Notes: generated from the letters alone by a model not told the origin. Shown: positions 24,749 through 36,699, counted from the first letter of the stretch. The stretch: DNA of 64,000 nt from Diploptera punctata (GCA_030220185.1 JASPKZ010001600.1:1334001-1398000), one strand, 5' to 3'. Program-made: numbers and translations.

Positions 24749-24779
24749 ATAAACATGTTACACCCTAATTGCTTTAGTA

Positions 24780-24915
24780 ATCTACCGGTTAGATGACAGG
24801 CAACTTTAAGACCCAAACGGTCCCCGAACACCATCCGGTCATCATTATCATCATCTTCACATTCACCTCATTAGATTAAGTTCAGGATTAAGACCTCTCC
24901 TGGCGCATCATTATC
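24780..24915 (+). mobile_element. SINE family 1 partial copy (body only)
   Basis: GACCCAAACGGTCCCCGAAC and the CAT-rich stretch match the SINE family 1 body; head and 3' end are missing. Confidence 0.6.
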
Positions 24916-25048
24916 ATCACCCATAATATAATTGGGTATCAACTGACAAACTGGTGGCATTGAATAAAAACATTATTCACGTTTAAATATTTTTATTGCC
25001 TTTCATATTTTTGTAAGATAGTAATATTGGAATTAATCGTTGTTGCAG

Positions 25049-25171
25049 GGGACAGACATAACTGAAGCTTTTGAATGTCATCATATCTCAGTGACTGCCT
25101 CTCTTCTCCTCAAGCATTTCCACGTGCGACGGGCAACGTCCCCAAGGAATTCACCTTATACATTCCATGAG
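25049..25171 (+). CDS. Cyt-b5-r: Cytochrome b5-related protein, coding exon 2 (residues 70-110)
   Basis: Continues in phase 0 from exon 1 after a 696-bp intron that contains a SINE. It begins GTDITEAFECHHIS (residues 70-83); the His80-His81 pair carries the second haem ligand of the b5 domain, about 22 residues after His58, as in b5 domains fused to desaturases. The rest (LLLKHFHVRRATSPRN) is the linker leading to the desaturase part. Acceptor GTTGCAG, donor GTAAAC, 41 whole codons. Confidence 0.93.
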
Positions 25172-25726
25172 GTAAACTTCAAAATTACATTCCTGTTCTT
25201 ACATCTTCTCTATCCAAGATATGACTATCTCGGGAAATTCTTGTGCACTTTATGTTACAATACTTAAAGTCGAAAAATTACACAGAGTGTCCCAGACATC
25301 TTGGGTTAAATTAACATGATAATAAGGAAGTTCAAATTGAGTACTTTGACTTTAAGGGGCGTGATGCGTGAAAAATGGACCATTTGAGATCAAAACTGAC
25401 GTTTATTTGTACTAAAAAATAGCCTGTACTCTAATGTATATGTTGGCAAAGTTTCAGAGACCTATGACGCTTTTAAATGCCCTAAAGTGCTGGTTAGGCC
25501 TGTATGTTACATTTTGTATTTAAACTGTATGAAAATCTTTAAACTTGTTTTTCCACACTTTTATTTTCACTGCATTTTTGTACATTCAAAATTGAATGGA
25601 ATTCACAAATTTTGTCCTAGAAGGCTAAAATTTTTACTGCATGTCCTAAAACCAATGCGTAACGAAGTAGTGCATAGGTTTCATGATTGAAGTAGTATTT
25701 TAAGGAATAAAAATAAAATGCATGCA

Positions 25727-26992
25727 ATTATTATTTTTTACACGCTTTATATTAGCTTGACCTGTATCTATCTATCTATCTATCTATCTATGTAACGGAA
25801 TCTTTCAACGCGATTTTCACCCACTTAAAATCATCGGATCGACTTGAAACTTTGTATACTTGTAGAGGACCCGTGACAATACAATAATTTAATATTTATT
25901 TTCTAAAATCCTGGCCATAATCATCAGAAAATGAAAAAACGTGTTTTTGTATCAATGTAACGGAATCTTTCAACGCGATTTTCACCCACTTAGAAACATT
26001 GGATCGACTTGAAACTTTGTATACTTGTAGAGGACCCGTGACAATACAATCATTTAATATTTATTTTCTAAAATCCTGGCCATAATCATCAGAAAATGAA
26101 AAAAACGTGTTTTTGTATCAATGTAACGGAATCTTTCAACGCGATTTTCACCCACTTAGAAACATTGGATCGACTTGAAACTTTGTATACGTGTAGAGGA
26201 CCCGTGACAATACAATAATTTCATATTTTGTTTCTAAAATCCTGGCCAGAATCATCTGAAAATCAAAAAAATGGAAAATGGTATAATAGGTTGCGGACTT
26301 GTCGAGTTTTTAGTCAATCGTTGTAAGAGCTCAGTTGATAGAGCGGTGAACTCTTAGTGGTATATATTTTCAGTAATCCATACGTCGCTGGTTCAAATCC
26401 GGCTGGGAGGGTTTTATTTTATAGAAAAGTATTACTTTTAGCTCATACTACAATAGTATCGAATTTAAAGATATTTACATTTTTATCTTATTCTGTAAAA
26501 TATTAAAACTAAAAAATAGAAAATAAATAATAGTTTTAAAAAACTAAAAGAACGCGCTTTATTAGAAAACTAAAAAATGAAAAATAATTTTAATTTCCAA
26601 TACGCTTGGGATAAAATAAAGTGGTCAACAAAAAAATCATCTCCAACACATATAGAATAAAATTAGACTTATCAACAAAAAGAAAATAATTTTACCATCA
26701 AAAGCGTGGGGTGCTTTTTATGATTTTTACATTTTCTTCTTAGAGAGCTTACGTTTACCAATATCTGTTTATTATCAAATATATTAATTGATATAGAGCA
26801 CCCCACGCTTTTGATGGTAAAATTATTTTCTTTTTGTTGATAGGTCTAATTTTATTTTATGTGTTGGAGATTATTTTTTTTTGTTGACCACTTTATTTTA
26901 TCCCAAGCGTATTGGAAATTAAAATTATTTTTCATTTTTTAGTTTTGTAATAAAGCGTGTTCTTTTAGTTCTTTAAAACTATTATTTATTAG
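25727..26992. mobile_element. Composite repeat, second copy (reverse orientation)
   Basis: Carries, in reverse order relative to 12640-14535: ACACGCTTTATATTAGCTTG, (ATCT)n, three ~166-bp units starting TGTAACGGAATCTTTCAACG at 25791, 25956 and 26122, a plus-strand tRNA-like block at 26314-26410 (GAGCTCAGTTGATAGAGCGG ... GGTTCAAATCCGG) and an inverted repeat with arms 26518-26717 and 26797-26990. In the tRNA-like block extra bases sit where an anticodon-loop intron would be. Lies in intron 3 of the cytochrome b5-related gene. Confidence 0.8.
26518..26990. repeat. Long inverted repeat (arms ~195 bp) in second composite copy
   Basis: Arms 26518-26717 and 26797-26990 pair along their length, with the same arm sequence as the inverted repeat at 13171-13647. 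The loop (about 79 bp) is also shared. Confidence 0.9.
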
Positions 26993-27830
26993 TAATTCCA
27001 CGCATGAGGTACAACATTTTTTTTTTCTCTCCCTTTGTACTCACATTATAAGAATTCTAATGTATGATGTTTTTCTAAATATTTGAGGAGTCTTGTAAAA
27101 AAATCAGACATATTACTAAAAAATTGTGGAACCGATTTAATTATAATATAAGCATATTTTTTAAATATAATATTTAATAACTTATAAAATAAATGTCTCA
27201 CAAGAATGAAACTTAAACACATCATTATGTATCATGCATTGAATATTTGTACAAACAATCAAGTCCCTAGCTCACAAAATGTAGAAAATATAAATTTCAC
27301 CCATCCCCCCCCATAAACTGAAATAGAAATACCCCCTCAAGATTTTGATTTTTTTTCACACATAATTTTAATGAATTTACTGGTATTAAAATCCGATAAG
27401 TTCAAGAAAATTTATGCTGTGAAACTCAAATTTTTATTTCGGGTTCTGATAACTAAAGATCAATTTTTATGTAAGATATTTTCAAAATTAGCTTTTTTAA
27501 TTGTGTGAATTCAGTATTGTTATCATTCTTACATTTGGTATTCAAAATATAATATTCAAAAGTAATAAGTTAGTAATCTTTACTACTGAAGTGCCTTTTT
27601 GCATTAATGATATTATGAAATGAGACCATTTTGTAGTTTGTCAGGGTTTGGGTGTAGGCTTCCAGAAGTAGGGTAATTCTGTAAATTGTATTGGAATGTC
27701 CGAGGTTTTATGACCAATTTATAACTGAGCTTGGTGTCGGAAAATCACTCGCATTTGTTTTGCATTGTGCATATTCATTATTTATTTTGTATTAATTAAT
27801 TGTAAACTACCTACCCTATATTTTATAAGT
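26993..27830. other. Unassigned AT-rich intronic sequence
   Basis: No repeat or coding signal recognised. Confidence 0.5.
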
Positions 27831-27837
27831 ACGTCCA

Positions 27838-27990
27838 CCATGGTGTTGGGGCGATGCCGTTGACTAGTGCGTAGCGGACCCGAGTGCGGTCTCTGGTTGG
27901 AACAGGTTTCCTGGATATTTATTAATTTTTTTACTTCATTCCCCTTACCCGTAAGACAAATGTCGGGCCCAAATTGTCCCCGAACATCAT
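27838..27990 (+). mobile_element. SINE family 1, old degraded copy
   Basis: CCACCATGGTGTTGGGGCGA corresponds to the SINE 1 head, and GTAAGACAAATGTCGGGCCC and TGTCCCCGAACATCATGTGG to the body. Truncated before the 3' end. Confidence 0.65.
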
Positions 27991-28034
27991 GTGGCTGTAA
28001 CAATTATCCATATATCACATTCGGATTGTTTAAT

Positions 28035-28250
28035 ATGATGGATGAGTGAGTGAATGGTGTTTTTTGTCTTAAATATTCGTGTAGTGTCAGAGATGGCCCT
28101 GGCATAGAGATTATATCACTCATCCAGGTAGGTCCTCTATGTCGTAATGTGGCCAAAAAGGTATATGTGTGATCCAGATTTAAAAATCTTCTCTCGTTAA
28201 AGCCCAGGTGATTTGGACCATGTAAAAGTACCTATAAAAGGGGAGAGACT
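28035..28250 (+). mobile_element. Repeat family 5 copy (SINE-like)
   Basis: Shared with 29680-29885 and 55250-55395: a GTATATGTGTGATCC landmark, a TTAAAGCCCAGGTG-type segment and a TGTAAAAGT...ATAAAAGGGGAGAG-like end. Three dispersed copies show it is a repeat; its origin is unknown. Confidence 0.6.
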
Positions 28251-28374
28251 TATATAACATAATTAAGCAATATTGCCGATTATATTCCAATTTAAAATCA
28301 TGTAACAATATAATGTATACTTAAATTTTATAGATATATATGTTATATTGGGGATAATAATTTATATCTTAGAT

Positions 28375-28575
28375 GTTAAATAATGTCACTGCTGTGATAT
28401 CGAAGTAACGTCGCTGCCTTGTACGCACCGGGCCAGGGTTTGACTCCCGTAAGGACAAGTTTCCTGGATGATGACTTTTTTCGCGGGTTTTCCTCACTTT
28501 TAAGACAAATGTCAGAAAACGTTAAAACCAAAACGGTCCCCGAACACCGTCTCGCCATCATGATCATCAAAATTG
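28375..28575 (+). mobile_element. SINE family 1, degraded copy
   Basis: ACTGCTGTGATATCGAAGTA (head), GGGTTTGACTCCCG (B-box region), TAAGACAAATGTCAG and ACGGTCCCCGAACACC (body) follow in the expected order. 3' end absent. Confidence 0.75.
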
Positions 28576-28636
28576 AGTGGTCTATTGAGAGAGGGAGTTA
28601 TGCCACTTTGAGAAGAAATAAAAATAATCATAAGTA

Positions 28637-28729
28637 ATGCCACGAGTGATTTCCAAATTATCGATAAATTCACGACTCACGAAGTGAGGAGTGAATTTAT
28701 CTAGAGAATTTGGAAATCAAGAGTGGCAT
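28637..28729. repeat. Short palindromic element (hairpin MITE-like)
   Basis: ATGCCACGAGTGATTTCCAA at the left pairs with TTGGAAATCAAGAGTGGCAT at the right; GTGAATTTAT against ATAAATTCAC continues the stem. No clear TSD. Confidence 0.7.
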
Positions 28730-29429
28730 TTGTTAGGACTATTTAACGAATAAAATAAAGCTGTTTACTCACAAATCATTATTTAACTACAGTTATTTAA
28801 AAATATTTTTATATTTAAAGTAAACGGTGATGTTTGAAACTAATGAGAAACGATAGGTAGCCTACGCTTCTACTGCTTCTTTTGTTTATCACTGCAACCA
28901 GATCATACTATTTATTGCCAAAGGAACGCAATATTGTAAGAATGCTCTCTAGTGGAGAAAAAATGAAACACATCAATCTGTATATTAATTCATTTTGATG
29001 TCGTATACATTTAAGAAAGTGCAAACAGTTGGTTTCTTTTTTTGGTGGTATAATCAATTGCTACAAATGTTGACATGTAAGCACTATTATATACAATATG
29101 GTAGCCGTATTTGTTATAGGCTCAGTCACTGCAAAAATAACGGTCAGACCTGTTCAGAATATTAAAAAGGAGGAGCTTTGCTTAATATATGATAATCCTA
29201 ACGTTGATAATTATTTCGTGAAACACGTCTCTGATTGGTTGTAATACAGAAATCATTGAAACGTGATTGGTCATTGACTCCCATTTGGGGCATGAGTTAA
29301 ATAGTCAGTGCTATTTATATTAAAATTGATATTTTTCCTTTTGCATAGTTTACATAACAGTAAGTTAAAGAAGAAAAAAGTTATCTCTTTAAGATGTTAA
29401 TTATATAAGTTTGTTTTTACCTGGTAAGT

Positions 29430-29515
29430 CAGTCGTCCTCAACTAAGTTATTAAACTTCTTCAAGTTGTTCTAAATTGGAGGCCTTTCGAAATCAATGTT
29501 TCATCTTCTGCGATT
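29430..29515 (-). repeat. Degraded relative of the 36459 palindrome, half copy
   Basis: CCTCAACTAAGTTATT ... GGAGGCCTTTCG matches the order CCTCAACTTAAG ... GTAGGCCTTTCG at 36480. On the minus strand CAGAAGA (29510-29504), a GAAA/TTTC stem and GAAAGGCC (29488-29481) are a degraded hammerhead-like core. Confidence 0.5.
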
Positions 29516-29679
29516 TAACTGGAACTGATGGTTGATGGTGTAATAAAGGTTGTATAGTGGATTTGAGAGTTATCCCTTTATTGTACAAATAATTTCGTAA
29601 TATAATGCTTTATAAAACCCAATTTATTTCCATTCCCGTCAATTACATTCGCCATGTTTAGTGTGAATGTATTTGGACG

Positions 29680-29885
29680 GTGAGTTTCGCCTTAATGTTG
29701 TGATGTATCGGAGGAAGCTCTGACACTGAGCTGATCACTCATTAAGAGAAGCCCTCCATATCTTTGTGTGATAAAAAAGTATGTGTGTGATCCCTAGTTT
29801 ATAAACCCTCTCCCGACAGATCGTCCCACTTTAAAGTCCGGGTGGTGTGTTGTATGTAAAAAGTGTCTATGAGGTGGAGGTTAAA
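29680..29885 (+). mobile_element. Repeat family 5 copy
   Basis: GTATGTGTGTGATCCCTAGT, TTTAAAGTCCGGGTGG and TGTAAAAAGTGTCTATGAGG match the order of blocks in the 28035 copy. Confidence 0.6.
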
Positions 29886-30413
29886 CTGAGATGAAGAAGA
29901 AGGGGAATAATTAATTATTTGTTAATTACTGTAGAACAATGCTGGTACTTAACACAGTCTGGGAGCGTTCTATGAAAGTGAGTACAATGAACGCGTAGAT
30001 GGCCATCCAAGTGTAAGAGCAGTCTCATTAAACAATTTTCAACTCTTTTCACCATTTTATAGTAACCACTCCTAAATTCCTTTTTCTCTTAAATGTACAA
30101 AAGCATGGGAAATAAATTTACTTTTTTTGTGTATCTTTTTTTTTTCCATTCGATTTGGAATGTTTCTTTTTTAGAATAATTCATTTAGATATCAGATTTT
30201 TATATTCTAAATGTTAATATTGCATCATAGTAAAGTGATAAAATTAATGTAGTAAGTCTTTATATCCAATGAACTGAATTTTTTTTATAATATAACTTAT
30301 AAAAACGCTCCTCAATACTTTGTGTGGGATCTAGCAATATTATATAGGCTATATATTACACATCATACTTTTAAATTAAAAAGAAATAATGTTATGTTTA
30401 CTTTATTTATTTT
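29886..30413. other. Unassigned AT-rich intronic sequence
   Basis: Nothing recognised. Confidence 0.5.
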
Positions 30414-30425
30414 TAATTTATGAAT

Positions 30426-30758
30426 CCATCCATCCATCCATCCATACTAATTCTGCCCGAAGGCAGGTCTTTCGCTGCAATCTATGCTATGCTTTGCAGC
30501 TTTACTAGGGAATTGTAGGTATGGTAGCTTCCCGTTACTTTCCACACCGGTGAAGGATGATGGTGATGATAAGGATGATGATGATGGCCATATGATTTCG
30601 GGGACCGTTTGGGCCTTACAGGTTTCCTGATATTTGTCTTACAGGTGAGGAAAAACCCCGATAAAAACCTCACCCAGAAAAACTGCCCCGATCGGGGATC
30701 GAACCCAAGCCCGCTGCGTGACAAGGCAGCACGCTACCTCGAGACCACAGCGGTGGAC
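30426..30758 (-). mobile_element. SINE family 1, full length, 12-bp TSD
   Basis: TAATTTATGAAT at 30414-30425 is repeated at 30759-30770. Antisense to the host gene. The 3' tail is (ATGG)n (seen as CCATCCATCCATCC at 30427-30443). The head with B box, the CAT-rich stretch and the CTGCCTTCGGGCAG end are all present. Confidence 0.93.
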
Positions 30759-30770
30759 TAATTTATGAAT

Positions 30771-31844
30771 AAGATGTGTAATATAAATGTAATATTGCTA
30801 GATCCAAAGTATTGAGAAACTTTTTTGTAACTTATATTACTAAAAAATCAGTTGCTTGGATATAAAAACTTATTAAATTAATTTTATCGTTATACTATGT
30901 TACAATCCTACAACCTAAAAATCCGCTCCCTATTCATAAGCCTTGAAACACTAGGGTCACGAGATTATTTCTTCTCTTCTGAGTCAAGATTTTTACATTT
31001 TTAAAATAATTGGTTGAGTACAATCAGGTTCATATCCGCTTAGTCTAAAAATTTAGTGAATAAATTAATCGACTGCAACCGGGTTCGAACCGGCGAGCCT
31101 CGAATCAATGGTAATAATTAAATTATCGAAACAAGCTCTCAGCGATTGACGAGAGAATAATTTGTGACTTGTTCGAGACATAGATCTATGCCTCATTTGT
31201 TTGATGATAGAATCCCATCCCATAAACATCGATTTTTCAGCCTTTTCTCTCGCTGTCTCCCCTATCCACTTGAAATAGTAGAAATAAAGTAGGACTTTAT
31301 TAGAGAAAAATAAAGTACAAAACATAATTATTTATAAATGGATCACATCTGTAGCACGCTGTATAACTGTACAATTCCTCTACAACGATTTCTTTGCAGT
31401 TACTCTGTGCGGTATCAGGAAAAACTGGAGAAGTATTGGAATTTAGGCTAAACTTTATTTTTAGTAGGGGGGGGGGAGTTACAGAATATTTTTAATTAAA
31501 TTAAATTTTAATGAAATGAAAATTTAAGAAAACAAATAATATGAAAATCATGTAGCCTACTAAATAAATTCTACTATTTGGAGTCTGTCCTGCGCCTTAC
31601 TTTCTGCTCATATGCAGAACTACGGGTTTAGAGAGTTTCCTTAGAGGAGGAAAATTTCTCTTGTAATTTTGGTCCCCCAACATCTTGATGAATTCGAGTA
31701 GCTGCAACGAAAGAATAAAGTAAACATATCACTCCCTTGTGTAAATATACGTTACTCATGGTCCCCGTCTCTCCTAACGACTAGCTGTACATGCTGATTT
31801 CACAATACGAGAAATTATATTAGGTTACTAGCTAATACCCGGCA
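30771..31844. other. Unassigned sequence with one tRNA-like block (31075-31140, minus)
   Basis: The minus strand has GGTTCGAACCCGGTTGCAGT, a B-box-like segment, at about 31072-31092, probably part of a SINE whose body I cannot delimit. A G run lies at 31469-31477. Confidence 0.4.
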
Positions 31845-32745
31845 TGTGCTGCTACGCCTAAATAATTGATAATGTGTTTTTGTGTTTAGTAGAATAAGTA
31901 AAAGGAAAAATAATTATAAATTTGCTCTCTTCATTATTATTTTTAGATACCCTGTGCTAATTACCCGGCGTTGCCCAATAATCTACTTATTCAGATATTC
32001 TTGGCATCATTTAGCTGAAAAACGAAAATTGAATTTTTATGTTTATTTGATTAAGTAAACGGAAAAATAATTATAAATTTGCTCTCTTCGTTAATGTAGC
32101 TGAAACGACCAATAAAGTAATTAATTGTAACTTTCATACAGCCCAAATAGTAAATAGAATTTCATCTTCCAAAATTTGATATTCAAGCAATCACTATAGT
32201 AAAGTCATATCGTAATTATTTTTAGATACCCATTGTTGATTACCCTGCTTGCCCGGGAATCTACGTATCCCGATGTACTTGGCATTCATTAGCTGAAAGA
32301 CAAAATTCGTTATTTTGCGTTATCCGTAAAAGAATACCCGCCTTGCGCTGTTATGCTTGCCCGGGAATCTATCCCGATCTTTTTGGCATCAATGAAAGGC
32401 AAAAATGGTTATTGTGAGTTATCCGTGAAAGATAAACATATGCTGTCATGGACTTTTTTGTAGAGTTTTTCAGATATTCAATTCTGAGTAAATTAAGTTT
32501 GTGCGTTTTTGTGGTTTAGGCAGCGTAAGCCATTTAAGCGTCAAAAAAATGAACTTTTTTCACGTTTTCACTACAAAGGGTGATTTTTAAAGATGTAGAG
32601 GTTGAGTATCACAACTCTCTTATAGCCTATATTCATCCCGGGAATCTCCTGAACGTTTTTTAAAAAAAACATAAAAATCGGATCAACGGTATGGCCGCGC
32701 ATAAAGTACGAACAATCAAACAAACATTAATTTTTATATATTAGA
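31845..32745. mobile_element. Degraded transposon end sequence with repeated internal segments
   Basis: The motif ACCCGG(C)...GCCCGGGAATCTA(C) recurs near 31850, 31965, 32250 and 32345, with AAAAATCGGATCAACGG and TTTTTATATATTAGATTA at the right end. The combination (ATCGG-type phrase then a TATATTAGAT end) is typical of many dispersed insect elements. No coding remains recognised; class unknown. Confidence 0.45.
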
Positions 32746-33576
32746 TTAATAGAGAGGGAACAATTCCTTGGTAAACACGATATCAGCGTATGGTTGATGC
32801 GACCACTGTACATGACGTCAGGAAGGGGGAAATAGTTTTCTGTACCGTCTGGTTATCCTATTATTTAAACTTCTACACCTAATAATATTCTTGATCCAAC
32901 ATCGAGGTCGCCACCTTATTAATAAAGAAAGGACATTAATCTTTATCTAATTATTTTCAATTATTAATTTTAACCATTTGTAGCAACATTGTAAACTGTA
33001 TTTTTAGTGTCCAGTATCATGAATATCCATTTTATATTAGTTATATTTCATTCCAAATATTCCGAACAGTCAGTGCGCAACTTTTATATTCCTCCAAGTA
33101 TATTTTGTCTTTAAGTCTGTAAGTCTCCTGTTTACATCTGAACGGCGTTCAAAGATCAGAGTGACCTCTACTGAATAGATGAAGCTTAGCAAACCTGCGT
33201 CATTGGAAGGAGAGGTTTAATCTTCATTTATTAATATAAACTTTGGCAGTAACATTATAAATTGATAAATTAATACAACATTGCCAATAATGTTATACAT
33301 TTTAGATTTTCCTGAACACGTTATTGCAGTTGTATTTAGACATTTAATAAAATACTATTTCCTGCGGGTTAAACACCATAGAAAACTAATAAATAATGCG
33401 GTGGAAAGTCATGTGGGTTTTGTTTATTTTCACATTATTCTTTCGTTGGGCTATTATAGCTGGATGATAGTCCTTTTCTCTGATTTATACATTTGGATCT
33501 GAGGCCAACAGTCGTCTGGTAAGGCGAATGCTTTCTAGAACTATTGTGTCATATACAGTGTGCATTTTTTATTCAG
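32746..33576. other. Unassigned intronic sequence
   Basis: Ends at the coding exon 3 acceptor. No repeat recognised. Confidence 0.5.
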
Positions 33577-33845
33577 GATGGCTTCTACAAGACTCTACAG
33601 AGACGTGCCAGAGAGCAATTGAAAGGAAAATCTACAACTGGTACACTTGGGGCCTTGGCACTATCTGATTTCTTTTGTGGAGCTACCTTGGCTCTAGCTG
33701 TTGTGGCAGCGAGCAAGTCCTGCTACTTGACTGGAATGCTATCAGGATTTTTTCTTGCAATCACCATTATTGCTGGACATAATTTCTTCCATCAGAAAGA
33801 CAACTTCCGAATGTATTACTTCGACCTTTCTCTCATGTCTTCGAA
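33577..33845 (+). CDS. Cyt-b5-r: Cytochrome b5-related protein, coding exon 3 (residues 111-199 plus 2 bases)
   Basis: Follows an 8.4 kb intron. It encodes DGFYKTL, then two hydrophobic segments around residues 134-155 and 159-177 that look like a membrane hairpin, then the first histidine box H178-N-F-F-H182 (HX3H). The exon ends after two bases of the Lys200 codon, so the next exon must start in the matching phase, which it does. Acceptor TATTCAG, donor GTAAGT. Confidence 0.94.
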
Positions 33846-34228
33846 GTAAGTATATAATTAAATATGAATTCTGTATTTTTAAGTTGTACTAGGTTTTCTT
33901 TCTGGCGTGGTCGCTTTCCACTTCAACGCCTTTAGGTTTTTCTTTAAATCTCCATCTGAAATTTAAGTCAGTGTTTCTGTACTAAATTTGTATAAAAACG
34001 TGCCGATATGTTTTCCTTAAATATTTCATATCTGACCATAAACAGAAATGCATGTTATTATTTTTGTTCCTACAAACGTTGCTTTTTTAAATATCCAAAC
34101 TACATCATGGACAATATGATATAACATGAACTTATTATATTTATAATTTAGTATCTACTGGTACCCTATTTTACACTTTAATATATTGTATAGGCCTAGT
34201 AATTAAAATATATAAATTAAGATAACTA

Positions 34229-34233
34229 CTATA

Positions 34234-34283
<50 letters not shown>
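34229..34283 (+). repeat. (TA)n microsatellite
   Basis: About 55 bp of TA dinucleotides directly abutting a LINE family A fragment. Confidence 0.97.
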
Positions 34284-34286
<3 letters not shown>

Positions 34287-34844
34287 AAATTAAACATAGG
34301 TTCAATTCTGGAAATGTGTGCTATTATGCATTACAGGGACTCTTGACGTCCCAACTCCTTTAAAAAACGTTAAACTGAAAATATATAAAACTAATATTCT
34401 ACCAATTATATGGATGCGAAACGGGGACTCTTACTTTAAGGGAGGAAAGGACATTAGGAGTACTTGAGAATAAAGTTCTTAGGAGAATTTTTGAACCAAA
34501 GAGAGATGAACTGACAGGTGAATGGAGAAGACTATTAACAGTGAACTACATGGTCTTTATAGGAAGCCAGATATAATAAGAACAGTTAAGTCTCGTAGAC
34601 TGCGATGGGCAAGACCTGTGGCAGAAATGGAGAATGAAAGATGTGCAAGGAAGCTTCTTGTAGGAAAACCAGAGAGAAAATGACCAAGAATGAGGGGGGA
34701 GAATAACATTAACCATGATTAGAGGAAAGTAGATTATACAGGGAATGATTGGAAAACATTAGCTCAGGATAGGGATGTATGCAGAGCTTGTGTCCGCGCG
34801 TCCATGAACCTACGGATTTGATAGTGCCAGTGAGTTAGTTAGTA
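34284..34844 (+). mobile_element. LINE family A copy, 5'-truncated, old
   Basis: Plus-strand 3' part: GAACAGTTAAGTCTCGTAGA, then diverged C-terminal coding, then GATAGTGCCAGTGAGTTAGT. Several stops and indels; older than the copies at 22507 and 52070. Confidence 0.88.
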
Positions 34845-35124
34845 ATGATGTCTTCATTATACACTAAAGTATAATTTATATTAAGATCCTCAGTGTTGAA
34901 AATCAGCTATAGAATAATTATTGTCATCCTACACAGTCTATAGGACGATAAGATTGTGTGAATTATTTAATAACACTGAGCAACTAAAAATAAACTTTTT
35001 TTTTTGTCTCAGAAAGAAAAATATGTGATTCTCATAGTATTTTTTCTCCTGAGTTCAAATATGATATCGGTTTTTCTCCATCACACAAGTTTCCGAGAGA
35101 CAGGCATTTAAAATTCCAAACACT

Positions 35125-35355
35125 TTAATATTTTTTTACATTCGTAACTATACAATATTCGAACATTGGGACTCGGCTAGAAAGTAAGAAACGACGATTT
35201 TCTGCTATATTTCGTCTGTGGAAGCATCCCTTTTGATAGTCCAACAATAATCGGCCAGTATTAGGATTCCATTTGCCTTGATATCTCTTTTCCATAGCAG
35301 AAATCTCCTGATGAAAGTGTTCCTCATGCTCATCGCTCACTGCGCCAAGATTTTC
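35125..35355 (-). pseudogene. Fragment of a multi-copy insect protein of unknown function
   Basis: The minus strand reads ENLGAVSDEHEEHFHQEISA followed by MEKRYQGKWNPN, then a frameshift into LADYCWTIKRDAS. I recognise the series NLGAVS-E-RFHQ---E-RYQG-W---MLADYCW from many uncharacterised arthropod proteins found in multiple copies per genome, which suggests a mobile-element gene. Only the C-terminal part is present, and it is broken by at least one frameshift. Function unknown; the family recognition is from memory. Confidence 0.6.
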
Positions 35356-35929
35356 CTAGAAGAAAATCTAGGTTTTGTTAAAAAATAATTATTTAAATCC
35401 ATTAATTGAAATTGAAACAAAAAAACTGTGTGTGATGGAGAAATTCCGAATACATATTTGAAAACACGATAAAAACTGCATTAAGTACAACTATTGGTAC
35501 TCATGAGATAAAAATCATGTGGATCAGTGTTATTAGTTTAACCATCACCATACCAAACTGAAAAACCATTAAATACCCAAATAAAAAAAACAATTTAATA
35601 TTTTAAACATCATAAATGAAAATAAATAAAAAACGCATAATTACAACTTGGAAGTTGGGAACCTGTTTACGTTGTAATCAAATGAGAAAAATAAGTAACA
35701 TAAACAAAGCATGTTGATTTACGGTTTCTTCACGTCTACAAAATACGTTGATCTTATGAACAGGTAAAAAGTTTGCGTTATCACATTATACTGCAAATTG
35801 CGGGACAGTGACGAAATATAACCAATATTTCTGTTTGTAACACAAAGTTCAGGTATGACACACAATAATTTGTCAGCTCACCACGTTTTTACTATTACTA
35901 TTACTGCTACTACTACTACTTCTAACAAA
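35356..35929. other. Unassigned AT-rich sequence
   Basis: May include the upstream part of the preceding fragment but no readable frame was seen. Confidence 0.45.
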
Positions 35930-36241
35930 CTCCATGGCGACAGGCCTAGAAGATCCTTGTCCTACTAGCCGGCTATTGGCCTCACTTCCATGTACGTTAA
36001 TCAGAGAGATGGACGATCATCTAGCCAGTGTGGGGATTACATGTGATCAGCATGTCGGGTCCTCCAATCGTCATAGTTGGTTTTTTCAACCTGGAGCCGC
36101 TACTCATTGTAGTTACATTTTTCACGGCGCTGGCCGAAATTACATGAGGATATTGATTCCCCATGGAACTCGAACCAGCGCAAGTCCCATAGCTCTGCAG
36201 CAAGGCATGATACCTTAAAACACTCGACTACTGCCCGGGAC
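35930..36241 (-). mobile_element. SINE family 3 copy
   Basis: Minus strand: CCCGGGCAGTAGTCGAGTGT (A-box region), GCGCTGGTTCGAGTTCCATG (B box) and a body shared with 56261-56602 (GGTTGAAAAAACCAACTATG against GGTTGAGGAACCAGCTATAA). Head of leucine/serine tRNA type judged by the GTAGCCGAGCGG form in the other copy. Confidence 0.8.
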
Positions 36242-36458
36242 CTATTGTTATCATAACAATTAATATTAATGATTAAACATTACAAATTAAATAATTTGTT
36301 TTAATCGGGTAGACAGCACTACAACTTCGGTGCATTGTATTGAAAGCCAACTCACAGTTTCTTCAGCATTCTTCTGCGAAATGCAATCAGAAAATTTCAG
36401 TGTCATTTATTTGTGCCAATGCCCACTGTAATATAATGTACGGTTACAAACTATAAAA

Positions 36459-36690
36459 TAGTTACCTCGTAGGTCCGTCTCCTCAACTTAAGTTTTTTTA
36501 AAACTCTGTAGGCCTTTCGGGACTAGTCCAGAATGCATTAGGTCCGTACTTGTTGACCCTTGTTGATTGCTTCAACAAGGGTCAACAAGTACGGACCTAA
36601 TGCATTCTGCTGATGATGGGACTAGTCCCGAAAGGCCTACAGAGTTTTAAAATAACTTAAGTTGAGGAGACGGACCTACAAGGTAACTAT
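36459..36690. repeat. Near-perfect palindrome with hammerhead-like core
   Basis: ATAGTTACC at 36459 pairs with GGTAACTAT ending 36690; the arms (about 110 bp) meet near 36568. On the plus strand CTGATGA (36610-36616), the self-pairing GGGACTAGTCCC (36618-36629) and GAAA (36630-36633) form an ideal hammerhead core with stem II. The left arm lacks the matching TCATCAG, so only one arm carries the core. No TSD found. Confidence 0.85.
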
Positions 36691-36699
36691 CCTTCTTCT

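Noticed and set aside
33281..33502. 73-codon + strand frame upstream of coding exon 3
   Set aside because: It is intronic, AT-rich, has no splice or protein features, and is not in the phase needed to extend the exon.
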